Assembly (NCBI GenBank): GCA_013138965.1
Contig: WTBT01000042.1
Location: 1 to 64,000 of the forward strand
From: Candidatus Aegiribacteria sp.
GTDB taxonomy: Bacteria > Fermentibacterota > Fermentibacteria > Fermentibacterales > JCC-6
Direction: 5' to 3'
DNA length: 64,000 nt
The stretch's first letter is position 1. Each line of letters starts with the position of its first letter. Positions 8,050-14,207 of this stretch are shown one piece after another. A model generated the notes under the pieces. It was not told where the DNA came from. It searched no databases and saw only the letters and a program-made list of their open reading frames with translations. Made by a program: the position numbers and the translations under genes.

Positions 8050-9045
8050 GGGGTGGGATTTCAGAAAGTGCAGTTGATTCAGGTAAATTACACCGGGAAC
8101 TTAATAAATTATTATCTGTCTATGAATACAGGATGCTGACAACAAAAATCCTTATGCTTATAGTTCAGCAGATCAGAATTGCTTTTTCAAGGAGAAATTA
8201 TATGAACAATACGGTTACGCTCTTTTCTGTACTTGCATTGACTCTTCTCATGGCTTCCTGTCTCCCTGAAGATCAGGCGCCGGGTACCGGCCCGGATTTC
8301 AGTACGGAGCTTCTGGTGGATACAGGCCGTACATATGGAGAGCTGGTTGCTGGAGAGAGTTCCACGTTTACTCTCAGATGGACAGCCGCCGATGATGCTG
8401 AGTGGTACGATATCAGAATATCCCCCCATCCCATCAACGATTCAAACTGGGGTACCGCGCTGAGAATTGACTCTATTCCAGCAAGCGATACAACTGATAT
8501 GATTGCTTATGTGCAGGTGCAGCCTGAAGTATTTAAGAATACATGCATTTCGTGCGGACAGTGTGTTGAAGCATGCCCCCAGGACGCCATGAGCCTTATT
8601 GACGGTAAAGCGGTAATCGATCTCAGCAAGTGTACTGCCTGCGGTGAATGTGTTAGAGTCTGCCCTGTAAACGCGATTACCGACAGCCGTTTCGGGCAGT
8701 CTTACTACTTTGCGATGAGGGCCATGGGTTCAGGCAATACGCGGTCTGAGGTTGTTTCAGCCTCGGGAAGATACAGGCTTCGTTACATGAACCTCGATAC
8801 CTGGTGTGGTGACTGTGCTTACGAGTGTTTCATACTGCTGGATTCATGCGGCCCCGGCTGCCCTGTCGACGCTATCTGGTACACACCGGACTGGAACACA
8901 CCCGGAGTGGATTCCGGTCTGATACATATCGATTATGACCTTTGCATAGATTGCGGCCAGTGCTTTATTCAGTGCCATGAGTACGGGCTCTGGTCAATAA
9001 TGAAGGAGGTGGTTGCTGAATGAAAACACTGATACCGGCAGTTAT
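8050..9045. repeat. direct duplication, copy 2 (matches 5955-6945)
   Basis: This is the copy attached to the intact downstream operon. The 75 bases before the start codon at 8202 are nearly identical to those before 6110, with only two changes. Confidence 0.85.
8202..9023 (+). CDS. exported ferredoxin-type lipoprotein, FN3-like fold with inserted [4Fe-4S] domain (copy 2, operon lead)
   Basis: The protein has 273 residues. Lipobox Cys is residue 20 (LMASC). Two standard motifs, C115/118/121/125 and C144/147/150/154, are inserted between FN3-like halves (about 50-110 and 165-195). Further Cys sets are C202/205/209/216/220 and C248/251/254/258. The start ATG follows AAGGAGA; an in-frame ATG at 8133 would add 23 residues ending SRRNY, which resembles a Tat motif, but has a poor ribosome site. 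The stop overlaps the next start (ATGA at 9020). It leads a tight operon of four iron-sulfur proteins and a beta-barrel. Role as an envelope electron carrier is inferred from these neighbours. Confidence 0.87.
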   Translation: MNNTVTLFSVLALTLLMASCLPEDQAPGTGPDFSTELLVDTGRTYGELVAGESSTFTLRWTAADDAEWYDIRISPHPINDSNWGTALRIDSIPASDTTDMIAYVQVQPEVFKNTCISCGQCVEACPQDAMSLIDGKAVIDLSKCTACGECVRVCPVNAITDSRFGQSYYFAMRAMGSGNTRSEVVSASGRYRLRYMNLDTWCGDCAYECFILLDSCGPGCPVDAIWYTPDWNTPGVDSGLIHIDYDLCIDCGQCFIQCHEYGLWSIMKEVVAE

Positions 9046-9514
9046 ACTTGTTCTTGTCTCAACTGTTACGGCTTCCCTTACATTCTCGCAGGATGCCGGC
9101 GGAAGCGTCATCCAGTGGGACCCGTTTGAAGGCAGCTATGATTCACTGGTGCTTCGTTGCTCGGAGACAGTGTACGAAACAGAAGATCCCGGCTGGGGAA
9201 TCGTTCTCGCGACCGTATACCCCGATTCCAGCGGGGAATTTCCAGCATCCGTTCAGATTCCGGGAGCATTTATTGTTGACCCTGATAAATGCATTGCATG
9301 CGGCATTTGCATAAATCAATGCCCTACAGACGCAATAACAGAGGATATAGATGGAAAGGCTGTTATCGATCCCGATCTTTGCATAGCCTGCGGAATATGT
9401 GCGAACGTATGTCCTGTGGATGCCATTTTCGTACCATCTTCCGGTTTGTATTACGGTCTGTTCGGGGTATACGAAGAGAGTGTTGAGGAGTTTATCCAGG
9501 AGTCAGTTCAATGA
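9020..9514 (+). CDS. exported two-cluster ferredoxin inserted in an FN3-like fold
   Basis: This protein has 164 residues with a Sec signal (about 1-24, ending in TFSQDAGG). Residues 29-85 resemble FN3 strands (VIQWDPFEGSYDSLVLR). They are followed by C91/94/97/101 and C121/124/127/131, two textbook [4Fe-4S] motifs each followed by a P-x-D-A-I turn, and then a closing YYGLFGVYEE strand. The layout repeats that of the preceding lipoprotein in shorter form. Start and stop overlap both neighbours by ATGA, implying coupled translation. There is no twin-arginine motif, which is unusual for an exported iron-sulfur protein and raises the question of where the clusters are assembled. Confidence 0.87.
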   Translation: MKTLIPAVILVLVSTVTASLTFSQDAGGSVIQWDPFEGSYDSLVLRCSETVYETEDPGWGIVLATVYPDSSGEFPASVQIPGAFIVDPDKCIACGICINQCPTDAITEDIDGKAVIDPDLCIACGICANVCPVDAIFVPSSGLYYGLFGVYEESVEEFIQESVQ

Positions 9515-9744
9515 CCCGAAAAGCAATAATAGTAACAACTGTATTACTTATTCTTGCCACCGTCGTGCTGGCTGATACCTTCTTCAGGGTTGACCGTTCC
9601 GTATGCACCGGATGCGGTGACTGCGAAGAGGTATGCCCTGTAGATGCGATAGAAATAATCGATGGCAAGTCTCACATAGACCCGGAAAAATGCATAGGTT
9701 GCGGGCTCTGTCAGGGGGTGTGCAGCTATGACGCGATTCGTTAA
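9511..9744 (+). CDS. small exported 2[4Fe-4S] ferredoxin
   Basis: The 77-residue product carries an N-terminal hydrophobic segment (IIVTTVLLILATVVLA), then motif CTGCGDCEEVCP and motif CIGCGLCQGVCSYDAI. The mature part is a minimal clostridial-type ferredoxin. In the second motif Ser-Tyr replaces the usual proline after the fourth Cys. The start overlaps the previous stop (ATGA) and the 3' end overlaps the next gene by 17 bases. It could be anchored by an uncleaved helix or released after Ala-21. It is likely to pass electrons between its neighbours, but this is inference. Confidence 0.87.
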   Translation: MTRKAIIVTTVLLILATVVLADTFFRVDRSVCTGCGDCEEVCPVDAIEIIDGKSHIDPEKCIGCGLCQGVCSYDAIR

Positions 9745-9976
9745 AGCGCTCGCTGCAATAGCAGTCGTGTTCATTCTGTTTGTCGCCTGCAAGGGGCCTG
9801 TGGAAAGTACTCAGCTTCTTATCAATGCTGACGACTGCACCGGGTGCGGAGAGTGCATGGAAGTCTGCCCTTACAACGCCGTTGAGATTATCGATGGCGA
9901 TGCGGTTATCGATCCCTCCCTGTGTCATTTCTGCTACAGGTGTGTGGAGCAGTGCCCGGAAGGAGCGATATACTGA
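9728..9976 (+). CDS. small ferredoxin-type lipoprotein, 2[4Fe-4S]
   Basis: The 82-residue product has the signal AAIAVVFILFVAC, a lipobox with Cys 21. Motifs CTGCGECMEVCP and CHFCYRCVEQCP then provide ligands for two clusters; the second motif has aromatic residues between its Cys. The protein is essentially a ferredoxin on a lipid anchor. Its stop overlaps the beta-barrel start in a TGATG arrangement, so the barrel is translated next. Membrane face is not determined by sequence: residue +2 after Cys is Lys-Gly, not Asp, so outer-membrane sorting by Lol is possible. Confidence 0.87.
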   Translation: MTRFVKALAAIAVVFILFVACKGPVESTQLLINADDCTGCGECMEVCPYNAVEIIDGDAVIDPSLCHFCYRCVEQCPEGAIY

Positions 9977-11175
9977 TGAAAACTTCTATATTTCTTGTCC
10001 TTCTCCTGCTTCCGGCGCTGGCTATGGCGGTGTCCCTTGATGGATGGATGGATTTTCAGACCGGAGGGGACAGTCTTTCTCCCGAAATGGGCAGGCTTGA
10101 TCTGGGAGGTCTGCTGAAGGGCGGCAACTGGAGCCTTGTAATTCACGAAAGATATTCCCACGAGGACAGTACAGGTATTTTGCCAAGGATACTGAACTCC
10201 TACAGCAGGACAGATGTAGATTTCCTGATTGAGGCCGGACCTGTACGTATAAATCCTGATGTCTGCTGGACGGTTGATCTGGGAGACAACAAGCCGGAGA
10301 TGGTTCTTCCCGGGCAGGCTGGAGTCGCTTACAGAGAGGGATTTATAAGACCAGGTCTTTCCCTTGAAGTGGATATTGCAGAGAATTATCATCTTTTTGC
10401 CAGGGGATTGTATTGGAACAGGGACCTGAAACAGGAAGATGGTTATGATCTCGCGTGGACGGAATCCCGTGTAAGTGGCGGACTCTCCTGTGAAACACCG
10501 GGGTTAACATTAAGCATGTCAGGTTTGTGGCACAAGACGAACTCGGATCTCATTGATTACGAATCAACATGGAGCAGGTTTGATATTGCGCTTTCCACTA
10601 AGCCGCAATCCCTTCCTGCCAACTTTTATGTGACAGGTGATGTTACATACTCATTCTACGGTGGAACCAACTATCTTGGTGACGACCTGGCTGACAGGTT
10701 CACGTCCAGGATCAGGTTTGTTCGCATGATAGTTCCCTCACTTGCGGTGAACACAACTTTCGAGTCCGTAATTGATTACGACGGAGTAATCAGATCAGCT
10801 TGTAATTCAGTTGAATCGAGAATTGTATACCGATTCATGAGATCACGTGACATTACTTCCTCAGTAGTGCTTTTCGGTAAACTCTCCAGATCATCAATAA
10901 GAACGGAGCGGGCGGGCGTATTTTCTCGGATTAACCTTTACAGAGGGCTTTCCCTTCTATTAGAGGCTGAAGCGCGTGTTACACCGACATCGGTTGCGGG
11001 GGCAGGTCCTAACAGGAAGAGGTATGTGTTCGGCCCGGGGCTTGAGTACCAGTTCGGGACTACAGCCCGGATATGGGGCATGTTTGAGCAGGAGAGAACC
11101 AACCTGGAGAAGAATCAGAACTGGTGGCGTGTGAGAGCAGGGCTGGAGTTCTATCCCGGTTCTTTCAGTTTCTGA
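9976..11175 (+). CDS. outer-membrane beta-barrel candidate in the ferredoxin operon
   Basis: Translation from ATG 9976 gives 399 residues. A Sec signal (MKTSIFLVLLLLPALAMA) is followed by alternating amphipathic strands such as GNWSLVIHERYSH and LHLFARGLYWNRDL-type segments throughout. The chain ends in the short aromatic-terminated strand YPGSFSF, as outer-membrane barrels do. No Cys-rich or haem motif is present. I recognise no specific family. Placement directly after four exported ferredoxins suggests it may host or dock them, in analogy to porin-cytochrome conduits; that is inference. Hairpin 11200-11225 lies just downstream. Confidence 0.7.
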   Translation: MKTSIFLVLLLLPALAMAVSLDGWMDFQTGGDSLSPEMGRLDLGGLLKGGNWSLVIHERYSHEDSTGILPRILNSYSRTDVDFLIEAGPVRINPDVCWTVDLGDNKPEMVLPGQAGVAYREGFIRPGLSLEVDIAENYHLFARGLYWNRDLKQEDGYDLAWTESRVSGGLSCETPGLTLSMSGLWHKTNSDLIDYESTWSRFDIALSTKPQSLPANFYVTGDVTYSFYGGTNYLGDDLADRFTSRIRFVRMIVPSLAVNTTFESVIDYDGVIRSACNSVESRIVYRFMRSRDITSSVVLFGKLSRSSIRTERAGVFSRINLYRGLSLLLEAEARVTPTSVAGAGPNRKRYVFGPGLEYQFGTTARIWGMFEQERTNLEKNQNWWRVRAGLEFYPGSFSF

Positions 11176-11199
11176 CGGATCCTCTGAAATTGCGAATTT

Positions 11200-11225
11200 G
11201 CGGGGACATTGCAAGATGTCCCTGC
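11200..11225 (+). repeat. GCGGGGACAT/ATGTCCCTGC inverted repeat followed by ATAATATTTT
   Basis: Ten-base arms with one mismatch flank TGCAAG. It lies between the barrel gene and the CcdA/DsbD-like gene and could act as a partial terminator or RNA-stability hairpin separating the two. It shares its core with the palindrome at 5600. Confidence 0.5.
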
Positions 11226-11253
11226 ATAATATTTTAGTGAGAGGGAAGATATT

Positions 11254-12390
11254 TTGTTTGACGGTTTCGGTACCGGGCTGACCCTGGGGCTTGCCACAGG
11301 AACAGCCTGCCTCGCTTCATGCGGTCCCATATACGCATCTTATCTGATGGGCGAGAGACGAACGGGGCTCCAATCTCTGTGGGTCATTCTCAAACTGAAC
11401 GGCGGCAGGTTTATAGCTTACGCCACCTTCGGCGCCCTGGTGGGAATGCTGGGGGGAGCGATACCGATTAACGTACGGATTCCCTTTGCTTTCTCAGGAT
11501 ACATACTGTTCTCCATCTATCTGCTTCTGTCAGTCGTGAGGGTTCGCAGAACTTGTTCCGGGTGCCATACGGGGAAGTTTCTACAGATAACAAAAAGTCC
11601 ATTCCTGCTTGGCATTTTCACCGGCTTTTCGGTGTGTCCCTCTTTCCTCATCGCGCTTACAGGGGCCTTTGGATCAAGCGGGCCGCTCAGCGGCATGATG
11701 CTCTTCATAGGCTTCTTTGCTGGAACCACTGTATACATGCTTCCCTTTGCCTTCTTCGGCCTTCTAACCATGAAGGACTGGATAACCAAGGCTGCCAGGA
11801 TGATAGCAGTAGTAGTAGCAATTTATTTCGCAGCCACGGGGATTCGAGGTCTTGTAACATGGGTTACCCGGCCATCCCTGAGAAGTCAGTACGAACAGAA
11901 TGCTGTACAAACGTCTCAAATATCGGACGCAGACACAGGTAACATCTTCTCGATAGAGGACTCGGATACGCTGTACATCGTATCCTTCAGTAACGATGTT
12001 GATGATATGGGAAGTCAGCTTGCGGAAGATATGACGGGGGCAGGACTGCCTTCCATCAAACTGGTAAAGACAACAGCGGAAGGGTGGCAGGAAGCGGTGG
12101 CTCCAATTCCGGGGCTTTCAGCCGTAATAGTCCCGCATTGGGTTGACGACAGGTCAGGCATAGGAACCGTGCAGTGGCAGGAAACCTTTACAGCGCATCT
12201 GGTGGATATGCAAATGAGAACCTTTGCCGTTGAGTATCAGCCCTACTGCGCTGACAGGGTACGAGGGATTCAGTCTTTTCTGGAAAGGTACAGTTTCAGA
12301 TGTCACCCCGATTCAGGATTTGTTTTCCTGATGATGAACCCTCTGGCCTGTGCTCCTTCGGAGTGTTCAACCTGTGATATTCCTCATTAG
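11254..12390 (+). CDS. CcdA/DsbD-type (TauE/SafE COG2836-like) membrane protein with extra C-terminal domain
   Basis: This 378-residue protein starts at TTG after GAGAGGGAAG. About six membrane segments occupy residues 1-215. Conserved-type Cys sit in the first helix (ACLASCGPIYASYL) and the fourth (GFSVCPSFLIAL), spaced as in the CcdA/DsbD fold that carries reducing equivalents across the inner membrane. Residues about 225-378 form a soluble region with late Cys (YCADR, RCHPD, LACAPSECSTC). It follows the ferredoxin/barrel genes by 78 bases on the same strand. Two roles are possible: delivering electrons or thiol reduction to the exported ferredoxins, or transport of a small anion as some COG2836 members are annotated. 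Confidence 0.7.
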   Translation: MFDGFGTGLTLGLATGTACLASCGPIYASYLMGERRTGLQSLWVILKLNGGRFIAYATFGALVGMLGGAIPINVRIPFAFSGYILFSIYLLLSVVRVRRTCSGCHTGKFLQITKSPFLLGIFTGFSVCPSFLIALTGAFGSSGPLSGMMLFIGFFAGTTVYMLPFAFFGLLTMKDWITKAARMIAVVVAIYFAATGIRGLVTWVTRPSLRSQYEQNAVQTSQISDADTGNIFSIEDSDTLYIVSFSNDVDDMGSQLAEDMTGAGLPSIKLVKTTAEGWQEAVAPIPGLSAVIVPHWVDDRSGIGTVQWQETFTAHLVDMQMRTFAVEYQPYCADRVRGIQSFLERYSFRCHPDSGFVFLMMNPLACAPSECSTCDIPH

Positions 12391-12436
12391 ATTAGTAATG
12401 TTGCATAATCTGATATTCCATGCGTAAGGAGTGAAT

Positions 12437-13639
12437 ATGCCGGAGAAAGCATTATGCGGTTATTCAGGACCTAAAGTAAAATCCGACTGCAGGATTTCAT
12501 ACGAGAATACGGATACAGAACTCCTGATAACAGTGAACACTGAAGGATCAAAAGAAATTCTTGAGAAAGCTGTCAGGGATACTGCAGCGCGGATGGGCAT
12601 TTCCAGAGGCATGGTAGAGATTGATGACTGCGGAGCTGCTCCATTTGTTGCCGCCGCAAGGTTTGAGGCCGCGGTCAGGAAGGTGCTTGGGAATAGTTTT
12701 CCTCCTCTTCCTCCAGCCGGGAATATAGAGCCTTCAGGAAGGAATATTCCAAGGAGGTCCAGACTTTACGTTCCCGGTAACCGGCCTAGGTTCATGGAAA
12801 AAGCCATGTCTGCAGGAGCTGATGGTGTTATTCTGGACCTTGAGGACAGCGTATCTCCCGACAGAAAATTCGAAGCAAGAATTATGGTGGCTCATGCACT
12901 GGCGAACCTTGATTTCTGTGGTATGGAGGTAATGGTTCGAATAAATCAGGGTGAATACGCTATTGATGATCTCGACTGGATAGTGCCTCAGCCGGTTCAG
13001 CATATTCTCATTCCCAAGGTGGAAATTCCCGACCAGGTTTCCATAATAAGGGATATGGTTGAGAAGGTTTCGGAGCTTTGCGGGCGGGAAGCGGGAGTAT
13101 GGCTCATGCCCATTATAGAAAGTCCTCTGGGAGTGTTCAATGCCCTTGATATTGCCAGGTCTGTCCCCGATGAGTCTGCAGCCCTCACTCTCGGGCTCCA
13201 GGACCTTTCCGCTGAGATAGGGGTTACTCCCACCGCCGAAGGCACGGAGAGCTTTACCGCAAGAAGTTTGATAGTTCTGGCGGCAAGAGCAGCCGGGCTC
13301 CAGCCCATTGATACGGTTTATGCGGACGTAAAGAACGAGGATGGGCTCAGAGAGTCGATTCGACGCGCAAAAGTACTCGGTTTCGTGGGAAAGGGATGCA
13401 TTCACCCCGGACAGGTACCCATCATAAACGAGGGTTTTCTGCCGGGTAACGCAGCGCTGGACAAGGCTAAACGGATAGTTTTAGCTATGGAACAGGCTGT
13501 GTCTGAAGGGCTGGGAGCAGTTGCTCTTGGTTCGAAAATGATTGACCCTCCGGTAGCGAAGCAGGCTCAGGTAGTTATGGATAACGCCATCAGACTGGGG
13601 TTGATCTCAATTAACTGGCGGGAAGAGGAGAAGGAATAA
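12437..13639 (+). CDS. CitD-CitE fusion: acyl-carrier domain joined to citrate-lyase-beta/HpcH-type aldolase
   Basis: The ATG at 12437 lies five bases after AAGGAG; a GTG at 12431 sits inside that site and is less likely. Of the 400 residues, about 1-90 resemble the citrate lyase acyl carrier protein CitD (KALCGYSGPKVKSD...VRDTAARMGISRGMVEIDDCGAAPFV). Residues 105-390 are a CitE/HpcH aldolase: RRSRLYVPGNRPRF, GVILDLEDSV, VMVRINQ, LMPIIESPLGV and GCIHPGQVPIINEGF. The Asp/Glu/Arg residues for Mg2+ and acyl-thioester cleavage are present. No CitF, CitC, CitG or CitX gene is in the window. It may cleave citryl-, malyl- or citramalyl-type thioesters; substrate unknown. Confidence 0.82.
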   Translation: MPEKALCGYSGPKVKSDCRISYENTDTELLITVNTEGSKEILEKAVRDTAARMGISRGMVEIDDCGAAPFVAAARFEAAVRKVLGNSFPPLPPAGNIEPSGRNIPRRSRLYVPGNRPRFMEKAMSAGADGVILDLEDSVSPDRKFEARIMVAHALANLDFCGMEVMVRINQGEYAIDDLDWIVPQPVQHILIPKVEIPDQVSIIRDMVEKVSELCGREAGVWLMPIIESPLGVFNALDIARSVPDESAALTLGLQDLSAEIGVTPTAEGTESFTARSLIVLAARAAGLQPIDTVYADVKNEDGLRESIRRAKVLGFVGKGCIHPGQVPIINEGFLPGNAALDKAKRIVLAMEQAVSEGLGAVALGSKMIDPPVAKQAQVVMDNAIRLGLISINWREEEKE

Positions 13640-14178
13640 TGCGCTGTCCAAAATGTAATGCTGATTTGAAGGCGTCGGAGCTTTTCGGAGTGAGGATAGA
13701 TAGATGCCCTTCCTGCATGGGATGCTGGTTCGACAGAAATGAGCTGAGGAAGGCAAGGAACCAGGCGGACAGTGACCTTGCCTGGATGGAGATCAATCTA
13801 TGGAAGGAAACAGATGGTTTTCACGTCAGAAGGGAATCCGTAGGATGCCCTTCCTGCGGAGAGAAGATGGCTTCGGTGGGTTACGCTGATACGGGAGTCC
13901 AGATAGATTACTGCAGCGAATGCGGTGGAATCTGGCTGGACAACGGGGAGTTCGTGCAGATCATCAAAGCCCTTGAACATGATATTGATAACATGACAGC
14001 CTCAGATTACTTCAGGGAAAGCATCAGAGAAGCGGAGGAACTGATCGGCGCCAGCGACAATTTCAGTGAGGAATGGAAACACTTCAAGACAGTTCTTAAA
14101 CTGTTGGAGTACCGCGTTCTTGCGGAACACAGAACCCTGGCCAGGATTATAGAGAACTTCAGGAGCCCCTTCGCCTGA
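13639..14178 (+). CDS. double TFIIB-type zinc-ribbon protein
   Basis: The start overlaps the stop of the CitD-CitE gene (TAATG), so translation is coupled. The 179 residues contain two zf-TFIIB repeats: CPKCN...RCPSCMGCWFDRNEL and CPSCGEKM...YCSECGGIWLDNGEF, each able to bind one zinc. The C-terminal third is helical and acidic/basic without a known motif. Such proteins are widespread and of unknown function. The coupling to the lyase-like gene may be fortuitous or may hint at a shared complex. A terminator follows at 14186. Confidence 0.82.
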   Translation: MRCPKCNADLKASELFGVRIDRCPSCMGCWFDRNELRKARNQADSDLAWMEINLWKETDGFHVRRESVGCPSCGEKMASVGYADTGVQIDYCSECGGIWLDNGEFVQIIKALEHDIDNMTASDYFRESIREAEELIGASDNFSEEWKHFKTVLKLLEYRVLAEHRTLARIIENFRSPFA

Positions 14179-14185
14179 TCTAATG

Positions 14186-14207
14186 AGCCCGAAGGGGGCT
14201 TTATTAT
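14186..14207 (+). terminator. Rho-independent terminator after the zinc-ribbon gene
   Basis: AGCCC, loop GAAGG and GGGCT are followed by TTATTATT. It ends the CitD-CitE/zinc-ribbon operon and overlaps the 3' end of the convergent polyferredoxin gene. Confidence 0.7.

Noticed and set aside
12734-13405. 223-codon open frame on the minus strand opposite the CitD-CitE gene
   Set aside because: No family pattern; the plus strand carries clear CitE motifs.
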